From assembly GCA_013399015.1 (NCBI GenBank), contig VWZX01000996.1, forward strand, positions 877,052 through 941,051: a stretch of 64,000 nucleotides of DNA, in the 5' to 3' direction. How positions within the stretch are numbered: position 1 is the first letter of the stretch; each line of letters begins with the position of its first letter. Under the pieces are notes generated by a model. The model saw only the letters and a list, made by a program, of their open reading frames with translations. It was not told the origin of the DNA and did not search any database. The position numbers were made by a program, and so were the translations under genes. Of this stretch, positions 35,481 to 46,286 are shown in pieces. The DNA comes from Galbula dea. Its lineage: Eukaryota > Chordata > Aves > Piciformes > Galbulidae.

Positions 35481-37410
35481 AAAGTGGTTTTTTTGCAGCT
35501 TGCAGTTCAGTTTTTGGTCTTTGCTTGGCTCTGGATGTTTAATTCTTTATTGTTTTTTTTACTGTTTGGGTGTCCAGAGTTTAAAGCTGGATGTGTTCAA
35601 GGTTTGCTGGAGCCCAGATGTGCATTGCTGAGCGAGTTGGAGATGAAATACTTACAGGAGTAGGAGAGGTGGCACCAAGCTGCTGAGCATGGAACCCAAA
35701 AATGGTCATTTTTAGCCCCCTAATGATGTCAGTGACATGATAGAAGGGGGAAATAAAATGGTGAAGAGGCCAGGAGCAGAAATTGCCAGAGTTTGAGAGG
35801 AATTTCCCTGCTCTGCAGACAGCCTGAAGAGCTTTGACACCAAGCAAGTGTCTGTAAATAACATCAGTAAAATGCTCTTTGCTGTCAACCACTTCCAGGC
35901 AGAACTTCACAGGCAGGGAGAACTTTGGGCATGTTTCCTCAAACTTCTGTGGTCTGAAGGAACCTGAATGCTTCCTGTAGCTCCTGCCTGTCTGAGAGCC
36001 CTTAGGGTTGATGGGAATTGCAGCAGGAATGTGGGCACATCCTTGTCACTTGTGGAGCTGAGCTGGTTTGTGCCTCTTCACTGACACACAAGCCATGGGG
36101 ACCACCAGTGCCCTGAGCTTTCCAGGGCCAGTTCCTGCCCAAATCCAGAGAGCCTGGGACTCATTTCTCCATTAACATAACCATATCAGACCATTGCAGC
36201 ATGCCCTGAAGGAGCAGAGTCACCAAGCAGCCAGCCAGACCCAAGCAGAGAAATCAAGTCCTTGTATTAGCAAAACCACAGAGGTTTGTCCTGGAAATAC
36301 CTGTCAGTTGTCCTAAAAGGTGGCAGCAGCTGGGCTGTGATGCACCAGGAAGGGTCACCCCCACCCAGCAGCAACCCCAGAGCTCTGCACAGGTGCCACC
36401 AAAGCCCAGGGGTGTTTGAGGTATGGTCAGCAGCAGCAGCTATGGCTTGTCCTGGGGTAAGAGCCATGCTCACTGCCTCCTAGGAGCTGAAGATGTGACC
36501 AAGGGCAGTTTGCTCATGCACACACACTCTCAAATCCTCTTCTGCACTAACCAAAGCATCTTCACTGAGAGCAGTGTGGACCTGGTGGTAGTTACTTCAG
36601 AACTGTGCAGGCACAGCAACAGCTGTGTTACTGGCAGGGACTTTGGTCTGCTTTTCCTTCAAATAAAAAGAAAGATCTACTTCTGAGAGTGCCCTGAGCT
36701 GGGCCCAAGCCCCTGTGCATCCCCAGGCTCTGCAGGGTACCAGTCACCATGTGAGAAGTGGCTTTTGGTTCAGGGTGCTCACAGGAGACTCAGAAGACTT
36801 TGTTCTGACCTGGTGTTGTCCAAAGGTCCTGCTCTTGCCCTCCTGGTGTGCAGGCATGCCTTGAAGACAGCTTTCTGTTGGTGTAAATCAACCAGTGAAG
36901 CACTTTGGAACCTCCCTGGAGGAAGATAAATCTCTGTGAAGCAGTTTTGCTTTCTTTATCATGGTATGATCACTTACATTGCAGGCCCTGAGGCTGCTTT
37001 GTGCCAAACCTGGGCAATAAACTTCCCAAGGGTGATAAGGCTGCAGCAGAATGAATCCTTTGAAGGACATTTATTACCAGTAGCAAAGCAAGAGAATTCT
37101 CCTTGTATTAACAATTAAATATGATGCAGAAACTGATTTTGGGGAACCTCCTAGAACTGCTCAGTGCCATTTCTCCATGCTGCAAGAAAGGCTGCAATGG
37201 TCAGGTTGGAGCCCCTGCCAAAGCTGCTCTCCAATGAGACCTTTGCTGGGTGATGCTGAAGGAGAAGCTGATGGTTTGGAGTGCAGCTCCTTCCTCCTGC
37301 ACTCAGAGATGCCTCTGCAGGTTTGCATTGAAGGCCCTAAGAAGGAGAAGCAGAGCTGAAGCCACTTCTGCCAGGCAGAGAGGACTTTGCAAGGGAAAGC
37401 ATTACTCTGA

Positions 37411-37735
37411 CAGGGTTTCTCCCCCCTCAGCATGCCCCTGGCAGGGTTTCTCTCCCCTCAGCATGGCCCTGGCAGGGTTTCTCCCCCCTCAGCATCCCCC
37501 TGGCAGGGTTTCTGTCCCCTCAGCATCACCCTGGCACGGTTTCTCCCCCCTCAGCATCACCCTGGCAGGGTTTCTCTCCCCTCAGCATCCCCCTGGCAGG
37601 GTTTCTCCCCCCTCAGCATGCCCCTGGCAGGGTTTCTCTCCCTCAGCATCACCCTGGCAGGGTTTCTCCCCCTCAGCATGCCCCTGGCAGGGTTTCTCCC
37701 CCCTCAGCATCACCCTGGCACGGTTTCTGCCTCCC
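37411..37735 (+). repeat. 31-bp minisatellite
   Basis: Ten full units and a partial eleventh of a 31-bp repeat that opens CAGGGTTTCTCCCCCCTCAG. Two units are 30 bp. Variants alternate CATGCCCCTGG, CATCCCCCTGG and CATCACCCTGG, so sub-patterns have been copied between units. The pyrimidine-rich strand is plus. Confidence 0.95.
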
Positions 37736-37865
37736 TGCCGCAGTGTCCCCGCTGCCAGCAGCCTGTCCCCGGGCAGGCAGTGCCACCCTGTGTCGCTGTC
37801 GGTAGCGGTCACCCGCGGAGGATCCCGGAGCTGGTGCCGCCGATCTGCTGTTCGCATGAAGGACC
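37736..37865. other. CpG-rich patch beside the minisatellite
   Basis: About 130 bp with many CpGs (for example GTCGCTGTCGGTAGCGGTCA and GTGCCGCCGATC) inside CpG-poor intergenic DNA. No gene start could be tied to it. Confidence 0.4.
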
Positions 37866-40834
37866 TGCGGAGAGGAGAGGGTTCGAGAGGAAGGACAAAG
37901 GTCCTGAGCAGGGCTGGGGACAGCCCTCTGCCCACCCCCAGGGACAGCAGGCATGTTCCCCAGCTCCATCCACAAGCTCTGCTGTTCACATCTGCGTGTA
38001 AACCAAGCAGTGAGGCTGGGGGGAGGCTAAACCCCCCCAGACATCTCCAGTCCTCTCCCACAGAGTTGGAGTTACTCCAGCAGGACCCTGGGTTTCCCAG
38101 CCCAGCTTTGATGTTCTCCAGCTGGAGACAGGTCAGAACGACAGTAACCAACCCACCTCTCTGACTTCCCATGGGACACAGCCCCAAAGCTCCTGCTGCT
38201 GCCCTCCCCAGAGCTGCTGCAGGGTGCCAAAGGCTGTTATTAAGATGAGCAACTTCTCCTGGAGGCTGTGGCCCAGGACAGCTGATGTGCTCTGACACTG
38301 CCAGAATTTGGCAAACCACTTCTCCTCAGTTTGCTCTTTGTAATGAAAGATGTGCAGAAGAATGCCTTTGATTGGGATAGCAGACCTTGACAGGCTGATG
38401 GAGACATGGAAATGATATGTCTGAGCCAGGGTGGGACTGAGACTTAAGCAGCAGATGAATACTCCATGCAAAATGCAAAGCTGAGTGTTTTCTTTGGGTC
38501 TGCTCTGCCATCACTGTGCTGCAGAGACACCACCTGTATAATCTGCACCGAGGGTGCAGTTACCAGCTCTCCAGGTTCCTTCTGAAATACTATCATCTCT
38601 CTTCACACCTGGGGTTTTTTTTGGCTAGAACCCTCTGTGATTTTTGTCTTCCAGGCATGAATCAAGTAAATTAGCTCAGAATTATAGTAGTATGAAGTCA
38701 GGTTTCAGAGGTACCCAGACAAGAGCTCAGGAACTGGGCTGGAGTCTGACTGAATCTGAAGGTAGATTTTATTTCTGCTCTTGCTTTTCTCCCCTCCATC
38801 TCCCAGGCTCCCCCAGATGCCATTAACAGGCACTGATGAGCAGGAGCAACAGCCCTGGCTGCTCCCCACACCAGCTGTAGCTCTTCTGGCTGCCCATCAG
38901 CTCTCCCCCTTATAAAAGAGAGGCTCATCCACTCCTGCCAGTCTGCAAACTGGGGCTGGTTTGGTTGTTTCTGTATTAGGTGATTGTTGGGAGCTGAGGA
39001 GCAGCTTGGGGAAGAAGACCCTGCTGCTGAGAGATGGGAGCTGGGCTGGAGCAAAAGTAAAGCTCTTCCTCTGGGTTGCTAGACTGTGAGTTAGACCAGA
39101 GCAGGAGGGAGGTGCTGTCTGCAGTCTTTGCTGCCTGGTATGGAGACAGTGCTCCAGAAGGCCAGGGCTGAGGAGCAATTATCTGGGTGGCTGTAAATGA
39201 GAGCTGTTGGGGCTGAGGCTGCTTCCCTGCTCCCCCTGCAAACAGAAAGAGAGAATCCCTGGAGCTGCCCTGGGAACTGGCAAGCTCCAGCCAGCCCAGT
39301 GTGCAGCAGGAGAGGTTCCCAGCCAGGGCTGCACTCTCTAGGCAGTTGTATTTCAAGTGCAAATGATTTTGTTGAAAGGCATGGAGAGCACAGCACGAAT
39401 GAGAGAGGAGAGGGAAGATTATGCTGTGAGTGCAGGGGGCAGCTCCCTGAAGCCACCTCCTGCATGGTGTAATGGTTGTGGTTTCATCCCTGTGCTCCTC
39501 TCCTCCAACCCTTCCTCTCTACCCACTGCTGGTTCCAGCATTGTGCTGCTGAATGCTCACCCTGCACATCACTTGCAAGAGGTAGACTCATCCTCAGAGG
39601 GAATCTCACCTTGCTCACCTGATGAGACAGGAAGAGGGCAGTAAGGTCTCTCTCAAAGGCTTTTTGGCCTGAAACAGAATCTTCACTCCTCTGAAAACCA
39701 GTTTGTTTTGAAAACAAAGGTTTCTCTTCCAACCCCTGGCTTTAGTTAAACCAGGGAGGACCACAAGCAGGAAAGCTGAGCTTTGGCTACACTTCCCAGC
39801 AGAAATCTCACTTCCAAAGGTGATTTACTAAGCTCTGGTGGGGTGGAGAGATGCTCATTAATTAAGAGGAGCTGTGCTCATGGCCCAGTTGGTAGGAAAT
39901 GGAGACCAAAGGGAATAAATTAAACCAACAGCCACAGGAGATCTGGGAATGATCCCCAGACCTGTGCCTTCCCATGGGCTGAGGTGCTCCTGCTGCTGGT
40001 GGTGGACCCTCTGGGTTGGTTCACTCCCCATGGGCAAGCCCTGTTCCAGGAGCAGGTGTTGCAGGTTAATCCTGCAAGCAGAATATGACATTTCACAGGC
40101 TAGACACCTTTGCAGCCCTTAGAAAGGAAGGTGTTTGGCCCCTCGGGGCTGTGTGGCTCCTGGGCTGGGACCTTACCCATGAGCAGCCACATGACTGTGC
40201 TTGGTGCCACCCAGAGTCAAGTCCTGCTGCTGATGGCTGGATCCTGCTCTGGCAGAGGACTGCAGCTCCACAGGGGCTTTCTGCAGCACCTGGGAGGGGC
40301 TTCCTAAAACCAAGCTGCACTTTCTGCCTCCTGCTTTAGCCAGGGTGGATCCTGGCCTGGTCACAAGCAGGCAGCTGGGGTGGAGGGGGACAGGACAGTG
40401 TGGATGTGAGCAGCCAGGCTGTAAGTGCAGAGTGACCTCCTTGCTCTTTGGCTATGTCTAAGTCCAAAGGCACCTTCCCAAGGCTCTCATTGGCCATGCA
40501 TTAGCCCAGAGGCCCTTCCCAAGGCTGCACAGACCTGGTTGCACAGGAGAACCTCAGCTCTGGCTGCATTTATTTGACCCATGTACTGGGACAGGCTCAC
40601 ACTGTGCATAGGGCAGGGTCTGTGGCCTGCTCAACTCTTGATGGCAACCACCTCAACCCTGCCTAACCTCCCCCAAACTGCTTAGACCCTTGGTGATGCC
40701 CCAGGCACATGGCAGAGGTGCCTCCCAAGCCATGCTGGGGTTAGAGTCACCCTTGTGCCTGGCTGAGGAGCTCTGGGCTGTGGCTGTTGGCCATCACCAG
40801 TGACCACCACTGGCCTCAGGCCAAGGTCAGTGGG

Positions 40835-41003
40835 ATGAAGTTCAACAAGGCCAAGCTGTACTTGGGTCCCACCATCCCTGGAGGGGTTCTAAAAACCTGA
40901 GTATGTGGCACTTTGTGATGTGTTTTAGTGGCATGGTGGTGTTGGGTTGAGGGTAGGACTTGATGGTCTTTGAGGGCTTGTTCAGCCTTCCTGACTCTGT
41001 GAA
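40835..41003 (+). repeat. CR1 3' fragment
   Basis: Contains AGTTCAACAAGGCCAAG, CCATCCCTGGAGGGG and GGACTTGATGGTCTTTGAGG and ends near CTGACTCTGTGA. A deletion joins the 5' and 3' pieces. Confidence 0.75.
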
Positions 41004-42125
41004 ATCAGGCTTGAAACAAGTCCCTGGGCTCAGGCTGGAGCTGTCAAGAACCTTCCCAGTCCCTTTTCCCTTTTGGAGCCAATGCACAAGCCACATGGTG
41101 TCTGCTGAGCATCCAGCCAGGCTCTGCCCATGTGTCTTCTGCTGGTTTCCTCCCTGATCTGCAGGTTTGCATTAGTGCTGGCCACCCCCAAACTAATTGA
41201 GTTAATTGCTTAGGTACAAACAAGCTTTTCCCTGCCTTCATGAAGTGTAGCTAATCAGACTTGGTTTTCTCACATTCCTTGGATTCTTTCTGTGGCTCAG
41301 CACTACTCCCTCCCCTCCTGCACAACTTCACTGTGTGGGGAGGGTGGGGAATGATGCAGCTCCTGCAGCAGGATGCCCTCTCCTCCTTCCCACCCAAACC
41401 CACAGCTCCAGAGATGCCTGTTTTGGAGAGGAATTAGGAGCCTGGCTCTGGGTTTTGTCAGTAGGAACCTGTTTAGTATTCACAGGAGCACCTTGGGAAG
41501 CTGATGGTCCTTCAAGGTCAGCCATGAAAACCATGGAGTGCAGCTTAATGCTGCAAGCAGTTAATTAACATCAGTAAATTGTGGAGTGTAATTGCCTCCC
41601 CAGGTCAGCCTCTCTCACTACAGAAAGCCTGTATGAGCCTGGAAATGAAATTGCCTGTGAGGAACAAGGACATTTGCTTTATTAGCAGAGACTCTCTGGA
41701 TGCCCAGCACTGAGAGCCAGGGTTGCATGAAAGATGATACATTTTGGTGAAGGAAACCAAATGATCCTTGCAAGCTAAGCTGTCACTGAGGCTTTTCAGC
41801 TGAGAGAGGTCCCACAGACCCAGGAGATGGAGCAGTGGCAGGTCCCATCTCACCCATCCCAGTCTGGCAGTGCTGTGGAAGGCTTTGGATCTTCTCATTG
41901 TGCTGGAGGCACTTGCACAATATCTCATCTCCTGTGGATCCTGGGCTGTAGGATGCCCAAGCCTATGGCTCAGACCTCATCCTCTGCAATGCCTAGCTGC
42001 TGCCTGGGTCACTCACTCCTCAAGCCAAGAGAAACTGAAGGTTCAAACTCGTTACTTAGCTCTTAGCAGGGCCTTGAGTGCAACATAAAGCTGTAGTGCA
42101 GAGTCCCTGTCTGAGCAGGTAGAGG

Positions 42126-42131
42126 TTTATT
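42126..42131 (-). terminator. C1orf116 polyadenylation signal
   Basis: Minus-strand AATAAA about 850 bp after the C1orf116 stop codon; no earlier canonical hexamer was noticed. Confidence 0.45.
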
Positions 42132-42979
42132 ACAGAAATAAACCACTTGTGCTGGCAAAGGTCTGCAGCACACACACTGACTGGCAGCATCAGCTGGCTC
42201 TGAAGGATGTGAGGAGAGTTTGGAAGGGGATGGAAGAGCATTGGCTCCAACTGAACCTCTCTCTGCAGCACACAGCCTGTGGCTGCTTAGCTGTCATGTC
42301 ATGGTGAACATTGGAGGTTTGAGGGTCTTCCAGGTGCTTCCAGTCCAGGTTGTTGGGGTTGGATGTGAGGAGGAGAGGAGAGACAGTGAGACCTCTGTGC
42401 AGCCATCCAGCCTCTGTGTGGGTGCTGTATGAGGAACATCCATACATGGAGAGCATTGCTGAGCCTGTCCAGTGCCCCTTAGTCTGGCAGTTCTGTATGT
42501 GGCAGTGGAGGCTTTTGCATGGGGGAGGTGAGTGCTCAGGCTTCAGAGGCTTTGATAAAGCTAACAAAACCCCAAAGAATCTTACAGGAGCAGCAGAGTC
42601 CTGCAGATCTTCCCAGAAAGGCTTTATCCACAGGCAAGCCCTTTTAAAATAAGCCAAACCCCTAATTCCATGGCTTCCCTGTTGTGATGAATCCCCAAAT
42701 GCATTAAAGACCTTGTAGGAGAATCCATCCCATCCACAAGCTGGGTGATGCTTGCTATAAATAGCTCATATACACCTACTATATACAAAACCTGTACAGG
42801 TGATGGCACTTCATTTGGTGTGAAGCTCCAAAAGCCTCTGGTGGTTCCCTTCCCAAGATGCTGGGGCAGGAGACCACAGCAGAAGATGCTTATGGTTGTG
42901 CTGCCCGAGGACAAGCAATGAAGGCACCTGGCTTTAGGGTGGAAAGCTCCTTTTTTCAGCAGCCTAACCTCCCATGGAG

Positions 42980-45900
42980 TTATTCCTTCAGCAGACCAAG
43001 CTTCCTGAGAGCCTCTCGCCGGTTCTCCTCGGCCGTGCCCTTGGGGGAGATCTTCACGCTGACGCAGGAGCGCGCTGGCCTGGGGAAGTTCTGCAGCGGG
43101 TGGGATCGTCGCTTGCTGCTCTTCTCCTGCTCCACCTGCCCAGGTTCCTTCAGAGCAGCAAAGTCCTTCCCTGCCCCCAGGGACACCGGCCTGGGCCGGC
43201 TGCTCCTGAGGAAGCTGGGGGCAAGGCGCTCGATGAAGGACATCTTGCCCAAGGAGCTGCTGGCCTTCACGTTCTGCTCCTTGGCGTTGGCCATGGAGCT
43301 GCTCAGCCCCACGCCCGAGCGCTCCAGGGTGTTGGATTTGAAGGTCATCTGCCTGATACCTGGCACCAACCTCTCTGCTGGCCCGGGGTGTGTCTCAGGT
43401 TCCCCAGGGATGGGCAATGACCTCTCCTTTGGTTGGGGATGAAGGTGGGTGCTGGGCTCCTTCCTGTCCTGCGACAGTCCGAGCTTCTCCAGCGCCTCTC
43501 GCCGAGCTTTCTCCCTGTCCTTGGGGTCCAGGTGTCCTGCATTCACCTTTTCAGCAGCATCATCGCTGGCAGGGCTGGGCTGAGAGCTGGCTGAGGAAGG
43601 AGGTGTTGCTTTTCCTTTCTGGCTGGGCTCTGTGCTGAGTGGCACTGAGCCGGATTTGCTGGTTTTCAGGATGATATTTGGTGGCAGTTTCCGTGGTTTG
43701 GGGGCAGTTGGAGGCCCACGCTTGGGGTTGGGGTCCTGAGGGGTCTCTCCCAGCATGGGTTTCTCTGCCTGGCCCCAGGAAGTCCAAGCTTTGGTCTCCT
43801 TGGCTGTTTCCCTCTTGGCATGGGAGCGATTGCTACGTGCCCACTCGTGGCTCACCAGCTCATCCTGGAAGGGATCTGGAGGTTGGATAATCAAAGTTTC
43901 CAGGGACTTCATCTGGCTTCTTCCATTGGCTTGGTCAAGCCTGTCCTCTTTGGCCATCTCCTGGGAGGATTTATCTACTGGCTCTGGCCTCTCCACTGTG
44001 CGAACTGTTGCTTTGCTGTCAGCAGCTCCATTTGCTACAGTGATGCTCCTTGGAAGACTGTAATAGCCTGGGCTTGGATGTGCTGCTGAAGCTGAGCTGG
44101 AGAAGGCAGAGATGCTCCTACCACTCTTCTGTTCAGCTGCACGCTGCTGACCTGCACTTGGAGGAGGAGCAGCCCCACTTTCCAAATCTAGGCAAAGAGG
44201 GAGGTGAAGTCATGCAGTGTTCTGCAGATGGACAGAGGACACCTTTCCATTTGCTAAACACACTTCTTCACACCTGCTGAGCCAGTGCTCCCATGGCAGA
44301 GCCCTTGCCCCCAGAGACTTCACCCTGACCCCAGCTAACACACTCTCACTGCTAAGCAAGTCAGATAGCTTGGCTTTGACAAAGCCCATGGTGAATGAGG
44401 AGCCTTCTTCATCTGTGAAAGCTGACTTGGAGCATGAGCAAAGATGCTCTGCCCTGCAGGTCCTGCTGACTTCACTCAGCAGCTGCCAGCAGCTCCTGCA
44501 CTCAAGAGCTGGGAAGATGCAGTTGGTGCCCTACCTACCTCACTGCCCCCAGCCACCTCTTGCCATGGAGAGACCAAAGCAGGCTGCCTTCAGCTTACCC
44601 TGTGCATAAAACTGGGCTGATGTTCCTTCCCTGCTTACTAAGGGAATGCACCCCAGCAAGAAAGGCTCTTTGCAACCAAGGGCTGGAGCACAGCTTTCCA
44701 GCTTACCCCGAGGAGCAGAGTCTCTCTTACGCCATGTCCCAGGCACCTTGGAGGGCTCCACGTAGTCAGTCTCATCAGTAGAGACCCCACTGTCTGCTTC
44801 TGCATCCAGTGAGCCTATAGTTTCCTCTAAGAACATCAAACACTCCTTCTCTTCCACAGATAAGTAATCATAGCTGTTATCACTCTGGGAAAAAAAAAGC
44901 AGCACATGGAGAAGACAGATTTATTACTGTTGTTGTTAATTATTATTATCATTATTCACAGCCCTGGCAGTTAAGAGGAGACTTGAGACTGTTCCTGGCC
45001 AGGAGACTGTTCAAACATGGGTGCTTAGAGCTAGAGAAAACTAGAAAACTTCCCCTAAACTTCTATAGACAGAGACAGGGTTATTTTTCTATGCCCCTAC
45101 TATGAGCATCAGAAGATGATTATCCTTAGCTTGGAACCTTGTCCTTTCCCTTCCAGTTCTTTAGTTTACTTTGAAACGTGAGCAGATGTGTAGCATGGGT
45201 GCTCTGTGGGTACAGATACCTGTGCTAAGCCTTGTCTGCAGCTGGTGGTCCCTCTCCTTGTCCTCCAACAAGATCTTGGTTCATTTTTGCTGTATTTCAA
45301 GTGTCATGAGACACAGTGGCTGTGGAGGTGCAAGTAAGAAGGGGATAGTTGTGCTAGAGCATGGGAAAAGGGAAGTGCAGGGAAGGATGGGGTGTGCAGA
45401 TTGAGCAGAGAGGAGGAATGGTCCCAGGTGGAGTTGTTTTGCAGGAAGACACCTACCCAGATCTGTTGCCATGTCACACTGCAACCAGTTTTTCCATCCC
45501 TGATAAATTTCAGAGGGGTTGGTTCTGGTTTGCAACACAGAAAAGGGGAAACCAGTTGAGGACTGAGTGGCTGCACTTCCAGATATCAATTATGCTCCAA
45601 GGCAGACAGGATGTAATTAGTGCATCAGGCTTGGAATCAGGGCTTGGAGACAAACAAGCTTTAATGGACAGATAGTGGAAAAATTACACCTCTACACCCA
45701 TGGTCCAAGCTCATCTCTGCCTTAACTGGGAAATTAATCTCTTGGCAGGCAGGAGGAGTCCTGCTGGCTGCCTCCTGCAGGTGAAGTCACCCTTGCTGGA
45801 ACCAGTCTGACCCAGTTAGCCAACTGGTCTAATCCCTCACTGGGGAACTCAGCAGGCTCCTTCTGCCCAGCCCCTGCACTATCTGCCTCTGCATCTTTGG

Positions 45901-46286
45901 GTGATGCAGGAGCCACTGGGCTCTTGGTATCATCTTCCAGAGGAGACCTTGCAGGATTGAAGGCTCCTGATCGTTGCCACACATATGGCAGGACTGAAAG
46001 TCTAGGAGTGCTTTGGGGCAGGAAATAATTTGGTCCCTGTGATACCCTTAGCATGCTGCTGTCTCAGAGCCCTCAGGTGCCTTCCAAAGCACCAGTGGAG
46101 AGTGGTTGCAAGCAGAGATCCAACTGAAATCCTTCCTCAGCCCCTGAAAAGGGTAAGTGGAGCCCCTGCCACTCCCAGGCTGGGTGCAGGGTTACTTACA
46201 CACTGTGAGTGGTTGGAGGCTGTGCTGACCATGCTGTCACAGCTGCCAGAGTTGCAGCCAGACATCTCCAGCTCCTTCCTAGGCAT
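42980..46286 (-). CDS. C1orf116: Specifically androgen-regulated gene protein (SARG)
   Basis: Orthologue of human C1orf116, a cytoplasmic epithelial protein of unknown biochemical role whose human form is androgen-responsive. Three coding exons: 46286-46200, 44884-44707 and 44187-42980, giving 490 aa (human about 600). Residues 1-29 include SGSCDSMVSTAS. Residues 30-88 hold the conserved YDYLSVEEKECLMFLEETI and EADSGVSTDE block. The long last exon is proline/serine-rich and keeps three conserved islands: KPRKLPPNIILK, MTFKSNTLERSGVGLSS and the carboxyl end CVSVKISPKG followed by RREALRKLGLLKE. A second REALEKLGL motif lies mid-protein. Splice sites are canonical (phase 0, then phase 1). The region is largely disordered, with no catalytic or membrane segment. 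Its position between the FCAMR-like gene and YOD1 matches mammals. Confidence 0.95.
45734..46054 (-). other. Unidentified open frame in C1orf116 intron 1
   Basis: A 106-codon frame on the same strand as C1orf116, between coding exons 1 and 2, with coding-like composition (for example LPYVWQRSGAFNPARSPLED). I recognise no family, and no phase-0 acceptor/donor pair would insert it into the C1orf116 frame. It may be chance or an alternative terminal exon. Confidence 0.2.

Larger units (their letters stand above)
33910..42120. other. Intergenic DNA between the FCAMR-like gene and C1orf116
   Basis: Apart from the CR1 pieces, the minisatellite at 37411-37735, its CpG-rich flank and the candidate noncoding exon at 35.4 kb, I see nothing recognisable. 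The longest open frames (37250-38164 on plus, 37582-38319 on minus) are products of the minisatellite. Confidence 0.5.

Noticed and set aside
37250..38319. Long frames of 304 and 189 codons (plus) and 245 codons (minus)
   Set aside because: They are generated by the 31-bp minisatellite, which lacks stops in several frames. The predicted repeats are translated repeat DNA rather than a protein family.
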